From: Terriglobia bacterium
GTDB lineage: Bacteria > Acidobacteriota > Terriglobia > Bryobacterales > UBA6623
Assembly (NCBI GenBank): GCA_009841225.1
Contig: VXMF01000058.1
Coordinates: 62,001 to 126,000 of the forward strand
Length of the DNA: 64,000 nt
Direction of reading: 5' to 3'
Positions 1 through 8,917 of this stretch are shown here, one piece after another. Both the position numbers and the translations under genes were made by a program. Each line of letters starts with the position of its first letter. Position 1 is the first letter of the stretch. The notes under the pieces are model-generated. The model made no database searches, was not told the DNA's origin, and worked only from the letters and a program-made list of their open reading frames with translations.

Positions 1-174
1 TGTGCGCGTATGAACGAGGCCGAACCTAATTTGCTGCAGCCCTATGACGCAACCATAAAACCATAAGCATCAGCTTGGCACTTGATATGGCAGATGCTGG
101 CCCATCGCAGCATGTTTCCATAACCGTGATAGATTGAGACGCGCAACCGAATAGGCAGGAGACGAATCCCGGCG

Positions 175-777
175 TCAGCCGCCAGCGAACTTCCGAAACC
201 AAGATTCTGATTGCACTGCATTTCTAAGGGGAGTATTGACTGCGAGCGGTGCTTGGACGATGTACTGCACGGCTATCTGCCGACCCTTCGGATCAAGCGA
301 CTTCAGGTGACGCTTTGCGGCTTGGATCGAGTATGGTTCGGATTTCTTCTTCTGAAAGTTGCTTCCTAGTGCAGTCCAAACAACAACATCGATGCCTTTG
401 GCGCGTGCCCACTCTCTTATGTTGGCCTTGGTGTTGTCTAAGGCATTCTGCCATCGGTTCTCGTCCGGCTCCCTTGGCAGATAGCACCCGATACGCTTCA
501 ATATCGTTCCCTCTCGAGTCCGCACGTCGCAAGCGGCGTCTCTCCAGCACCTCCGATTGCTCAATGCGTAGCGTACTTGACACGGCCTGCCGTTTTCATA
601 GTCCAAGACCAATGTCAACGCGCAGTTCCGAGACTCGGAAATTCTAGAAAACTCCAAGTTCAGGCACGGGCCGTCACGGTGCCATTTCTTGTCTGCGAGG
701 TGTTTGTTGAATTCCTTGCCGCGGTCTGATTCGTCATCCCAAAGCAGAGAACCCCATCCGAGAATCGCTATTCGCAT
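175..777 (-). CDS. GGCT/AIG2-like fold protein, function unknown
   Basis: A 200-residue soluble protein. Its N-terminus, MRIAILGWGSLLW, matches the glycine-rich substrate loop (G-x-G-S-L) that opens gamma-glutamylcyclotransferase-like proteins, and later residues alternate in a way that fits a small alpha/beta barrel. No signal peptide or membrane segment is visible. The ATG at 777 is preceded on its strand by a GAGGGGG stretch that can serve as ribosome binding site. It lies downstream of, and in the same direction as, the Fic gene at 830-1933, about 50 bases away, so the two may share a transcript. Enzyme activity is inferred only from the N-terminal loop; the substrate is unknown. Reality of the gene is fairly sure, the family call moderate. 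Confidence 0.65.
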   Translation of the reverse strand: MRIAILGWGSLLWDDESDRGKEFNKHLADKKWHRDGPCLNLEFSRISESRNCALTLVLDYENGRPCQVRYALSNRRCWRDAACDVRTREGTILKRIGCYLPREPDENRWQNALDNTKANIREWARAKGIDVVVWTALGSNFQKKKSEPYSIQAAKRHLKSLDPKGRQIAVQYIVQAPLAVNTPLRNAVQSESWFRKFAGG

Positions 778-829
778 TCAGCCCCCTCATCAATCCGCCG
801 CAAACTCCGGCTCAATCGATCCCAAGCAA

Positions 830-1933
830 TCATGCTTCGATGATTTCCAAGAGTTCTGGAAACGCAAACATGGATGGTCGGCTGCCACTTGACCCAATAA
901 TACGCCGCAAGATGTCGTCTTCTTGCAGAGCCACCAAGATGCGGTGAGCAGACGGTGCTGGTATACCGGTTCCGTCCACAAATTTCGTACTAGAGAAAAC
1001 CGGCTGCTGGAAGATCCAGTCGAGGGTCCGAATTGCATGGCGGGATCTTGTAGCGGCATCAATCCGAGGCTTCAGGCTGTCGTGGAGATCGAGAATGGCC
1101 CTAGTCTTCGTCAAGTTGTCATCGGCCTGATTCTGCACCGCCGTGAGGAAGAACATGCACCAGCCGGTCCAGTCATTGTCGCGGGAGACAGCGAGCAGAC
1201 GTTCGTAGTAGGTAGCTCGGTTGGCCTCGAAGTAGGCGCTGATGTAGAACATAGGCCGTTGGATGCAGCCTCGCTGCCACAGGAACAGCGGTATTAGCAT
1301 GCGTCCCAAGCGACCGTTGCCGTCTAGGAAGGGGTGCAGCGCTTCGAATTCGGCATGTAAGTTCGCGGCCTGTACGAGTAAGTCGGGTTTCTCTTGATGG
1401 AGATAGCGTTCCCACGTACTCATTGCGTGATCGAGCCGTTGCGGGCCGATGGGCACGTATGTGGCTTCGTTAATCGCACATCCCGGGGGCCCGATCCAGT
1501 TAGAGATGCGCCTGAACTGACCGGGCCCCTTGTTGTCACCGCGAGTTCCCGAGAGCAGTGTCTCGTGTGCAGCACGAATAACGCGTCCTGAAAGCGGAAG
1601 CTCCTCCAACATCTCCTGGGCACGTCGTACGGCTAGGCGGTATTTGATGATCTCGTGGATGTGGATGAGGCGCTCAGGGGAGGCAACTTGAACTCCCGCC
1701 TCGAAACCCAGTACCTCGCTCGTGGTCGCCTCAATTCCCTCGATACGTGAGGAGAGAACCGCTTCTCTAGTGCTCAGCGGTGCCGACGGCACGCTGGGGT
1801 TGGGCGCGGCCGCAAGCAGGCCATCGTATCGAGCCAGTGCACTCGTGGCCGGTCCGATCAGTGGGATCAGTCTTTGCCAGTCGAGTTGGTCTTCAGGCGG
1901 AAACCGCCCTTCATGGTATTGAGTTGGTTTCAT
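830..1933 (-). CDS. Fic family protein (AMPylase-type) with C-terminal winged helix
   Basis: A 367-residue Fic-domain protein. The catalytic signature HPFLDGNGRLGRML fits HxFx(D/E)GNGRxxR; the His is the general base and the acidic residue binds metal in the transfer of AMP (or another phosphate-linked group) to target hydroxyls. An N-terminal inhibitory helix motif [S/T]xxxE[G/N] is visible as SSRIEG at about residues 61-66, so the enzyme is expected to be self-inhibited (class II Fic arrangement). The last 70 residues, after RTLDWIFQQPVFSS, look like a winged helix (GIPAPSAHRILVALQE...), common in stand-alone bacterial Fic proteins and possibly used for autoregulation. The gene is divergent from the Fe-S carrier gene, across an AT-rich segment. 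A second Fic gene of similar layout lies at 11349-12491. The target is unknown. Confidence 0.92.
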   Translation of the reverse strand: MKPTQYHEGRFPPEDQLDWQRLIPLIGPATSALARYDGLLAAAPNPSVPSAPLSTREAVLSSRIEGIEATTSEVLGFEAGVQVASPERLIHIHEIIKYRLAVRRAQEMLEELPLSGRVIRAAHETLLSGTRGDNKGPGQFRRISNWIGPPGCAINEATYVPIGPQRLDHAMSTWERYLHQEKPDLLVQAANLHAEFEALHPFLDGNGRLGRMLIPLFLWQRGCIQRPMFYISAYFEANRATYYERLLAVSRDNDWTGWCMFFLTAVQNQADDNLTKTRAILDLHDSLKPRIDAATRSRHAIRTLDWIFQQPVFSSTKFVDGTGIPAPSAHRILVALQEDDILRRIIGSSGSRPSMFAFPELLEIIEA

Positions 1934-1989
1934 CTTCTGTCCGCTGTCGTGTTGAGATCCGAGATTGCCGTATGCAGATGGTCGTCAAT

Positions 1990-2063
1990 CAATTGGGAGC
2001 TATCATCTATATTTTATCTTATATCGTTATAATTACAATATATAGACGTATTTTCTTCTCTAA
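1990..2063 (-). promoter_or_regulatory. AT-rich promoter region upstream of fic
   Basis: A strongly AT-rich segment with several TATA-like hexamers (for example around TTATAATTACAATATATA) in an otherwise GC-rich sequence, 60 to 130 bases upstream of the Fic start at 1933. Its place and composition suggest the promoter and operator region of the Fic gene. No exact -35/-10 pair can be chosen with certainty. Confidence 0.4.
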
Positions 2064-2086
2064 AACAGAGTGAGCGCTCGAACCAC

Positions 2087-2184
2087 CGGAGAGGTCTTGC
2101 AGGCGATTGGCGCTGGCCGCTCCTTGGACTGATGTTGCGGGTTAGACGCTGCGAGATCCTGTGAATGCCCGCCAGACCTCTCCG
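2087..2184. repeat. Long-range inverted repeat, possible structured RNA or attenuator
   Basis: CGGAGAGGTCT at 2087-2097 is an exact reverse complement of AGACCTCTCCG at 2174-2184. Just inside, GGCG can pair with CGCC, giving about 15 base pairs interrupted by a four-base bulge (TGCA). The enclosed part is about 70 bases. No ORF with protein-like composition covers it. It lies between the divergent Fic and Fe-S carrier genes, upstream of the probable promoter of the latter. It could be a small RNA, a miniature mobile element or chance. Confidence 0.4.
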
Positions 2185-2254
2185 TCCACAGTCACAGCAC
2201 GACCTCAGCACTTCAAGAAGATCCTAAATTCATACAGAACTCCGCCAAGGTCAA

Positions 2255-2285
2255 TTCGACGGCGATTAGCAGACCAAGATATAAT
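2255..2285 (+). promoter_or_regulatory. Probable promoter of the IscA/ErpA gene
   Basis: A consensus -10 box TATAAT lies at 2280-2285, with a weaker -35-like TTCGAC at 2255-2260 (19-base spacer). Transcription from here would give a leader of about 30 bases carrying the AGGAGG ribosome binding site at 2305-2310. The -10 box is convincing, the -35 box is not. Confidence 0.5.
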
Positions 2286-2319
2286 GAGACTTCAGGAGTC
2301 AGCTAGGAGGACATCCGCA

Positions 2320-2643
2320 ATGATCCAGATGACCGAAACTGCGATTTCGAAGGTGAACGAGATCCTTGGGCAGCAGGAACCCCAGCCAAAGGGGCTGCGG
2401 CTATCCGTGGTCGGTGGAGGCTGTTCCGGCTTCCAGTACTCGATGGCGTTCGAAAACAACCAGCTGCCGCTAGACAAGGTTTTCAACTACGACGGCCTGC
2501 AGGTCTATGTGGACCAAGCCAGTCTGCTCTACCTCGACAATTGCAAGGTCGACTACGTCGAAACGATGGAGGGCGCGGGATTCAAGTTTGATAACCCGAA
2601 CGTCACCTCGACCTGCGGGTGCGGCAGTTCCTTCAACGCCTAG
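2320..2643 (+). CDS. erpA: Iron-sulfur cluster carrier, HesB/IscA/ErpA family
   Basis: A-type Fe-S carrier of 107 residues, the usual length. It holds a cluster and passes it to apo-proteins in the cytoplasm. The three ligand cysteines are in the standard places: C35 in GGGCSGFQY, and C99 and C101 in the C-terminal TSTCGCGSSF. The reading frame is open further upstream, but the start at 2320 is chosen because an exact AGGAGG sits nine bases before it and the upstream residues do not look like protein. The gene stands alone, without other isc or suf genes in view, as is common for erpA. Whether it is functionally ErpA or a general IscA cannot be told from the sequence. Confidence 0.9.
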   Translation: MIQMTETAISKVNEILGQQEPQPKGLRLSVVGGGCSGFQYSMAFENNQLPLDKVFNYDGLQVYVDQASLLYLDNCKVDYVETMEGAGFKFDNPNVTSTCGCGSSFNA

Positions 2644-2692
2644 GCCTCGCTCCTCTGTAGGAGGCGGCATTCAGGCGCTTCCTGTCCGTTCC

Positions 2693-3265
2693 ATGGCATC
2701 CCGATCTGATTGGGAGGCTAGGCACAGAACTGCCCGAGGCGTAGTTCCGGATCCCGATCCATTCCTAGGCGAGGCGCTGGAACAGGTCCGGCAGGCTGCA
2801 CCGGCTGCGGCGGACGCCGTTGACATTGCGTGCGGAAGAGGGCATAACAGCCTGGCTCTAGCGGCCTATGGCCTAAAGACCGTGGCAGTGGACTACTCGT
2901 CGGAGGCATTGCGGCTCTGCGCGAAGCTGGCCGCGGAGAAAGGACTTGCGGTCGAGACTCGCTGCTATGACTTGGAGAGTACTGACGCCGACTGGGGCGA
3001 TTCCCGCTTCGACGTGGTCGCCGTTTTCCGCTACCTGCACCGTCCGCTGGTGCCACTGTTGAAGCGTATCGTCAGACCCGGCGGGATCATCATCTATAAG
3101 ACCTTCACGCGCAAGCAGCTGCAGTTCGGCACGGGCCCGCGCAAGCCTGCCTACCTCTTGAAGGAGAAGGAACTCTCCGAATTGTTCGCCGACTTTCGAC
3201 ACCTGGTCTATCGCGAGACATGCGACTTCGAAGCAACAGCCGCCTTGGTTGCGCAGAAGCCTTAA
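2693..3265 (+). CDS. Class I SAM-dependent methyltransferase (TehB/UbiE-like)
   Basis: A 190-residue Rossmann-fold methyltransferase. Motif I is seen as VDIACGRGHNSLALA near residue 43, followed by the acidic residue ending strand 2 (TVAVDYSSEAL) and a late motif LKRIVRPGGIIIYKTF that is typical of the post-I region. The substrate is not evident; the short length resembles TehB-like or small-molecule methyltransferases. The ATG at 2693 gives the conserved-looking N-terminus MASRSDWEARHRTARG; a GTAGGAGGCGG sequence 25 bases upstream is too far to be an ideal ribosome binding site for it. The end overlaps the start of the next gene by 46 bases, so the two are probably translationally coupled. 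Confidence 0.85.
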   Translation: MASRSDWEARHRTARGVVPDPDPFLGEALEQVRQAAPAAADAVDIACGRGHNSLALAAYGLKTVAVDYSSEALRLCAKLAAEKGLAVETRCYDLESTDADWGDSRFDVVAVFRYLHRPLVPLLKRIVRPGGIIIYKTFTRKQLQFGTGPRKPAYLLKEKELSELFADFRHLVYRETCDFEATAALVAQKP

Positions 3266-5133
3266 TCGCTGCCAGCTTGGCTGCGGCTGGACTGCTTGCC
3301 GGCCCAGCTTCCGCACAGGTCAAGGTCGGCCGTCAGGCTGACGCCAGCGTCATCTTGCCAACCGGACAGCGAATCACGCCTGCTGGCACGCAAGTCGTGG
3401 TCAACAGCATGCCCATCGCGGCAGCAGAGTCACGCGACGCGCGGCACCTGCTCGTACTGCAGTCGGGCTACGAGACACCCTCGATCAGCGTCCTTGACAC
3501 GCAAGCGAAGAATCTGAGTAGCCGCGTCGAACTGGCGGACGCATGGCTTGGCTTGGCGTTGAGCGAGGCCGGGGATCGCCTGTACGTGAGCGGCGGGGCG
3601 CGCCAGAGCGTGTGGGAGCTATCGTTCCGCTCCGGCGCACTGCGGCTCGAGCGAGAGTTTCCCATTCCGGGAGAGTGCGTCGGCAACTGCTCCTCACTGA
3701 TCGGGGACGTGCTCTTCGACAGGGATGATCGGACCCTATACGTGCTGGATGTACTGCGCGACCGGGTAATCGTCGTCAACTCGCAGTCCGGACTCGTGCT
3801 TGGCGAGTTCAATACGGGAATCGCACCCTATCGCGCGCGACAGACCCCTGACGGCGAACACCTGCTGATCAGCCACTGGGGAGAAGCCTCGGTCGGCCTG
3901 TACCGACTGGCGGACCGGCGGCTGGTGGAGAGGATCCCAGTGGGCGAGCACCCCACAGACCTACAAGTGGTGGTCGGCGAAGTACAAGTTCCCGGCAAGG
4001 GCGAGGACGAGGTGCTCAGCTACCCTGCCCGGCTGTTCGTTGCGTGCGCGCATTCCGACAACCTCTGGACCTACGGCATCACCTCTAACAACCGCTTCGA
4101 ATTGCTGGACGCTCGCAGCGTCGCGCCACGGCCTGATTCCCCGGTAGGCTCCCTGCCGTCGGCCCTCGGTGTGAGCAAGGACAAGCGCATGCTCTATATC
4201 GCCAACGCCGGGAACAACATCGTCCTGGCGGTCAACATCGAAGAGGCACTTCCCGAGCCCCATGGGGCCCTGCCGACGGGGTGGTTTCCGACCGCCGTGG
4301 TCGGGCTTGAAGATGGAGCGCTGGCCTACCTCAGCGGCAAGGGGGACTTCGAGAACCCAGGGCTGGTTGGACTATTGCCGCCTCTGACAAGCGAGCAGCT
4401 GGAGTTTCTGACCGCGGCAGCTGTGCAGAATCTGCCCGGTCCAGAGACGGCGAGTTCCGCGCCGCCGGAAGCCGTGAAGCACGTCGTACTAGTGCTAACC
4501 GATGTGCCGGCATCGGCTTGGCAGGAACCGCTGGAGGATTCCGTCTACCTCAAGGGCTATGTCGCCCCGACCCAAGAGCAACTGGGCCAAGTCGCGTGGC
4601 TCACAGGTGGGATAGCGACCGACTTCTTCGCCAAGCTCGGCCCGGCAGTCCATGCCGGACGGCTTTCGGCCCAAGATCTGGCACAAGCGGGCAGGGCCGC
4701 AGCCCCGGCCGCAGGCACGCTTTGGACCAACGCAAGGCAAGCATCGATCTCCACCGAGACGTACGGGATCGCGGGCGGACGCCCGCCGAGCGCTTTCGTC
4801 GCGAACCTAGAGTCTGAAGGAAGCCTTCCAAGGCTAGCCGTGGTACGCCTGAGCGGCTCTGACGAACAACAAGCCGAGGATCTGGAACGCCTGCTCGCGG
4901 CTCTGCTGGACCACAAGACGTACGCTGCAACAGCGATCTTCGCGGTATCCACAGGCGAGCAAGCCGGAGCTGTCGTGTCTGGCGGTGCGGTGAAGGTGGA
5001 GTCTATCCCTGAGGGTCTTACCACGGCACCTGCAGTGCTGCGCACGATCGAGTGGCTGCTCGGCTTGCGCCCGCTGACGCAAGCCGACAGCGCTGCGCCT
5101 CGTCTCACCGAGCTGTTCGGTCCGTCCCGCTGA
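3220..5133 (+). CDS. Secreted YncE-like beta-propeller protein with degenerate phosphoesterase-like C-terminus
   Basis: A 637-residue exported protein. A signal peptide is clear: basic start, then a hydrophobic stretch AALIAASLAAAGLLAG-like ending at ASAQ, cleavage expected near residue 33. Residues about 35-390 contain repeated beta-propeller blades in the YncE/SMP-30 style (for example RTLYVLDVLRDRVIVVN, DGEHLLISHWGEASVGLY, KRMLYIANAGNNIVLAVN). The last 200 residues resemble the phosphoesterase domain that follows such propellers in other bacteria (HVVLVLTDVPAS), but the metal-binding motifs are not recognisable, so it is probably inactive or diverged. The role is likely extracytoplasmic binding; the substrate is unknown. 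The gene overlaps the methyltransferase gene upstream. Confidence 0.75.
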   Translation: MRLRSNSRLGCAEALIAASLAAAGLLAGPASAQVKVGRQADASVILPTGQRITPAGTQVVVNSMPIAAAESRDARHLLVLQSGYETPSISVLDTQAKNLSSRVELADAWLGLALSEAGDRLYVSGGARQSVWELSFRSGALRLEREFPIPGECVGNCSSLIGDVLFDRDDRTLYVLDVLRDRVIVVNSQSGLVLGEFNTGIAPYRARQTPDGEHLLISHWGEASVGLYRLADRRLVERIPVGEHPTDLQVVVGEVQVPGKGEDEVLSYPARLFVACAHSDNLWTYGITSNNRFELLDARSVAPRPDSPVGSLPSALGVSKDKRMLYIANAGNNIVLAVNIEEALPEPHGALPTGWFPTAVVGLEDGALAYLSGKGDFENPGLVGLLPPLTSEQLEFLTAAAVQNLPGPETASSAPPEAVKHVVLVLTDVPASAWQEPLEDSVYLKGYVAPTQEQLGQVAWLTGGIATDFFAKLGPAVHAGRLSAQDLAQAGRAAAPAAGTLWTNARQASISTETYGIAGGRPPSAFVANLESEGSLPRLAVVRLSGSDEQQAEDLERLLAALLDHKTYAATAIFAVSTGEQAGAVVSGGAVKVESIPEGLTTAPAVLRTIEWLLGLRPLTQADSAAPRLTELFGPSR

Positions 5134-5239
5134 CTCCGCGCAAGTTGGTTGGTTCTAGCGAATGGGTCTCCCTTTCCGGCCAATCTGGGCGTACGGCAAC
5201 TGTGCGAGACACTAAGAAATACGGCAGGCCCAAGCCACC

Positions 5240-8200
5240 ATGAGCAAGCCCCGATTTCAGCGCGCCAAGCCGATTGTCGATTTCGCCGCCAGCGAGCGCG
5301 AGATCAGCAAGTTCTGGGACGAGCAGAGGATCTTCGACAAGAGCCTGAAGCTCCGCGAGGGTGCTGAGCGCTTCATTTTCAACGAGGGGCCGCCCACCGC
5401 CAACGGGATGCCCCACAACGGCCACGTGCTCACGCGCGTGTTCAAGGATGTCTTCCTGCGCTACCGGACCATGGCGGGCCGCTACGTTCCGCGCAAGGCG
5501 GGATGGGACACGCACGGGCTCCCGGTAGAGGTAGAAGTCGAAAAGGAACTCGGCATCCACGGCAAGGAGGCTATCGAGGACTACGGCGTAGAGGGCTTCA
5601 TCCGCAAGTGCATGGACTCGGTGTTCCGGTACACCGAGGAGTGGGAGAAGATGACCCGCCGGGTGGGCTTCTGGGTTGACCTCTCCGACGCCTACGTGAC
5701 CTACCACAAGTCCTATGTGGAGAGCGTATGGTGGGCGCTGAGCCGGCTCTATCAGCAGGGGCTGCTGTACCGCGGCCACAAGATCGTCTGGTGGTGGCCC
5801 CAAGGCGGCACGGCGCTGTCCGCCGGCGAGGTGGGCCTCGGCTACAAGACGGTAGAGGATCCGTCAGTCTACGTGGCGCTTCCACTCGTGGATGATCCTT
5901 CGACGTCGCTGCTGGTCTGGACGACCACGCCCTGGACGCTGCCAGCGAACCAGTACGTCGCTGTCCGGCCGGACTACGACTACGTGAAGGTGCGGGCGGG
6001 CGACAGGGCGCTGATCCTAGCAGCGGCTCTGCGCGAGACTCTGGAGCAAAAGCTAGGCCAATCGTTGCCGGTAGAGGAATCTCTGAGCGGCGACGCGCTG
6101 CTGGGCCTGCGCTATCACCCGCCGTTCGAACATTTCAAACAGGCTTACTGGGACAAGGACGGCGCACTGAGCGATGGCGGACGGGAGGCCTACCTGTGGA
6201 AGGTGCTTACTGGCGACTTCGTCACGCTCGATAGCGGTACCGGCCTCGTGCACCAAGCGCCCGCCTTTGGCGAGGTGGACTACGAGGTGCACAAGGAGAC
6301 CGCCGGTCGCTACCTCGATCCGTCGGAGGTGCCCTTGCTCTGTCCGGTGCGGACGGACGGCACGTTTGACGACGACATCACGGAAGTTGCGGGCCAATGG
6401 GTCAAAGAGGCCGACAGAACGCTGATCCGCATGCTCCGGGACAGCGGCAGTCTCGTCCACCGCGAGAACTACCGCCACGACTATCCATTCTGCTGGCGCG
6501 CAGACGAGGATCCGCTGATCCAGTACGCACGCCCGGCGTGGTTCGTCAGGACCACTGCCCGAAACCAGCAGGTCTTGTCGAACAACGACAAGATCAACTG
6601 GCTTCCCGAGCATATCGGGACCGGCCGATTCGGCGACTTCCTGCGCAACAACGTCGACTGGGCGTTGTCGCGGGAACGCTACTGGGGGACACCCCTGAAC
6701 GTCTGGATTAACGATGTCACCGGCGCAATGGCAGTTCCAGCGTCTGCCGACGAGATCCTCGCCAAGAACGCAGCGGCTTTCGACCATTTCCACCGCGCCA
6801 AGGCCGCCGATCCGTCCCTGTCCGATCACCTGATGGTTCACAAGCCCTGGATCGACGAAGTCACTTGGACGGAACCAGGAGAGGAAGGCGTCTACCGGCG
6901 CGTACCGGAGGTCATCGATTGCTGGTTCGATTCCGGGTGCATGCCCTTCGCGCAGTTCGGCTATCCGCACGAGGGGCGGCGGAAGTTCGAGTCGCGCTTC
7001 CCGGCTGACTACATCACCGAGGCTATCGACCAGACGCGCGGCTGGTTCTATTCGCAGTTGATGGTATCGACGCTGGTCTTTGACGAGCAGTGCAGCAAGG
7101 ATCTGGGGATCAAGCCCCCGGCTTTTCCGCATCCCTTCCGCAATTGCATCGTGCTGGGCCACGTGGCCGACGCCACCGGCAAGAAGGAGTCGAAGTCCCT
7201 AGGCAACTACACGCCGCCGGAAGTGATCTTCGACGCCGTGGCCCAAGATTTTGCAGTGATGTCCCTATTGGATGTCCCGGAGCAGCCAGCGAAGGGGCAA
7301 GCCCTGATCTCGAGGCAGGATCTGGAAGCGCTCGATCTCAAGGCGGGCGACGAGGTAACGGTGGCGGCGTGCGATTCCGCCGGAATGCGCACGCAGGTGA
7401 GAGTGCGGCCCGCTAAGTTCGTGCCGCGACGGTCGCTGCTGCTGTCGGCCCGGGACTTGGAATCCATCGGCGCAACGGTTGCCCGGGCGGATAAGGTCGC
7501 GCCGAACGATATGCCCCGCTTGCCCGCGAACGAGCGTGTGACGCTGACAGCGCCCGCGCCCGCGCCCGGTGCGGACGCATTCCGCTGGTTCTTCTTGGCC
7601 GGCAACCCGCCATGGTCGCCGACGCGCCACTCGCTGGCGAACGTTCGCATGATCCAAAAGGAGTTTCCGCTCAAGCTCAGGAACGTGTACTCCTTCTTCA
7701 CGATCTACGCAGAGATCGACGGCTTCGACCCAAGCACAATGCCAGGCCGCCCAGCCGCGGAACGAGCCCTGCTGGACCGTTGGATCCTGTCTGAGCTCGA
7801 CATCTTGGCGGGCCGGGTGCGGGAGAACATGGATGCCTTCCTGGCGTACGAAGCCGCGGCGGAGCTCGGCAAGTTCGTCGACGCGCTCTCGAACTGGTAC
7901 GTGCGTCGCAGCCGCCAGCGTTTCTGGAAGGGCGAGTTCGACGCTGACAAGTCGGATGCGTACGCGACGCTCTACGAGTGTTTGGTAAGCGTCGCCAAGC
8001 TTAGCGCCGCCTTCACGCCATTCATGGCGGAAGAGATCTACCAAAACATCGTGCGAGGAGCGGGCGTCGCAGGACGGGAGAGCGTTCACCTGTGCGACCT
8101 GCCCGTCAGCTTGGGTCGCGTCGATCAGAGCCTCTCCGAAGAGATGGCCGCCGTGCGCGGGATCGTCTCTCTGGGCCTGAGGGTGCGGACGGACCACCAG

Positions 8201-8881
8201 CTGAAGGTGCGCCAGCCCCTGCGCAGGGCGGAGGTCGTGATCGCTGATCCAGATCTGCGCGAGCGCGTAAAGCCGTACTCCGCCTTGGTGGAGGACGAGC
8301 TGAACGTTCACGAGGCCGCCTTCGTGGACGGCGGCCAAGCCCACGTCAAGTACGTGGTCAAGCCAAACTTCCGGCGGCTGGGCCCGAGGCTAGGACCGAA
8401 GATGAAGCAGGCCAAGAGGATCTTCGAGGAGCTTGACGCCGCCAAGCTGCGGGCGAGCCTGCTTGCCGACGGGACGACTAGCATCGACTTTGATGGCGAG
8501 GATTTAGTTCTAGACAGCGACGATGTCCAAGTCAGCGTCGAGGCTGAGGAGAGCTTCGCCGCCGCAGGTGACTCGGCGATGGTAGCGGTGCTGAGCACCG
8601 AACTTGACGAAGAGCTGCTCGACGAAGGCTTCTATCGCGAACTCCTGCACCGCGTGCAGAACCTGCGCAAGACCGCGGATATCGAGTACACGCGGCGCAT
8701 CGGACTCTTCGTGGAGGGATCGGACCGAACGGCCCGGATCGTGGCCCAGCACCGCAAGCACCTGATGGCGGAGACTCTGTGCACGAACCTAGCCGAATCA
8801 CCTATCCGGGAGGCGGACGCCATCACCGAAGCCTTCCAGATCGATGGCGAGCAGATCCGGCTGGAGATGCTGCCGCTGTGA
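5240..8881 (+). CDS. ileS: Isoleucyl-tRNA synthetase, long form with inserted domain
   Basis: Charges tRNA-Ile with isoleucine. At 1213 residues it is longer than the common forms. The class I signature HIGH appears as HNGH (residues 59-62, in GMPHNGHVLTR) and the KMSKS loop as KESKS (about 649-653, in GKKESKSLGNY). The editing (CP1) domain is present with TTTPWTLPANQ. Between the KMSKS loop and the anticodon-binding domain there is an extra segment of roughly 100 residues (about 670-775), starting after AVAQDFAVMSLLDVP and rich in small beta-type stretches. The anticodon-binding domain follows (RFWKGEFDADKSDAYATLYE). The start is chosen from MSKPRFQRAKPIVDF, which begins the conserved N-terminus. 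rlmN follows 36 bases downstream, so the two may be co-transcribed. Confidence 0.97.
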   Translation: MSKPRFQRAKPIVDFAASEREISKFWDEQRIFDKSLKLREGAERFIFNEGPPTANGMPHNGHVLTRVFKDVFLRYRTMAGRYVPRKAGWDTHGLPVEVEVEKELGIHGKEAIEDYGVEGFIRKCMDSVFRYTEEWEKMTRRVGFWVDLSDAYVTYHKSYVESVWWALSRLYQQGLLYRGHKIVWWWPQGGTALSAGEVGLGYKTVEDPSVYVALPLVDDPSTSLLVWTTTPWTLPANQYVAVRPDYDYVKVRAGDRALILAAALRETLEQKLGQSLPVEESLSGDALLGLRYHPPFEHFKQAYWDKDGALSDGGREAYLWKVLTGDFVTLDSGTGLVHQAPAFGEVDYEVHKETAGRYLDPSEVPLLCPVRTDGTFDDDITEVAGQWVKEADRTLIRMLRDSGSLVHRENYRHDYPFCWRADEDPLIQYARPAWFVRTTARNQQVLSNNDKINWLPEHIGTGRFGDFLRNNVDWALSRERYWGTPLNVWINDVTGAMAVPASADEILAKNAAAFDHFHRAKAADPSLSDHLMVHKPWIDEVTWTEPGEEGVYRRVPEVIDCWFDSGCMPFAQFGYPHEGRRKFESRFPADYITEAIDQTRGWFYSQLMVSTLVFDEQCSKDLGIKPPAFPHPFRNCIVLGHVADATGKKESKSLGNYTPPEVIFDAVAQDFAVMSLLDVPEQPAKGQALISRQDLEALDLKAGDEVTVAACDSAGMRTQVRVRPAKFVPRRSLLLSARDLESIGATVARADKVAPNDMPRLPANERVTLTAPAPAPGADAFRWFFLAGNPPWSPTRHSLANVRMIQKEFPLKLRNVYSFFTIYAEIDGFDPSTMPGRPAAERALLDRWILSELDILAGRVRENMDAFLAYEAAAELGKFVDALSNWYVRRSRQRFWKGEFDADKSDAYATLYECLVSVAKLSAAFTPFMAEEIYQNIVRGAGVAGRESVHLCDLPVSLGRVDQSLSEEMAAVRGIVSLGLRVRTDHQLKVRQPLRRAEVVIADPDLRERVKPYSALVEDELNVHEAAFVDGGQAHVKYVVKPNFRRLGPRLGPKMKQAKRIFEELDAAKLRASLLADGTTSIDFDGEDLVLDSDDVQVSVEAEESFAAAGDSAMVAVLSTELDEELLDEGFYRELLHRVQNLRKTADIEYTRRIGLFVEGSDRTARIVAQHRKHLMAETLCTNLAESPIREADAITEAFQIDGEQIRLEMLPL

Positions 8882-8917
8882 TGGCGGGTGCGCGAATCCA
8901 AGCAGGCGCGATGAACC

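Noticed and set aside
6053..8344. Long minus-strand ORFs (369 and 359 codons)
   Set aside because: Antisense shadows of ileS in a GC-rich gene.
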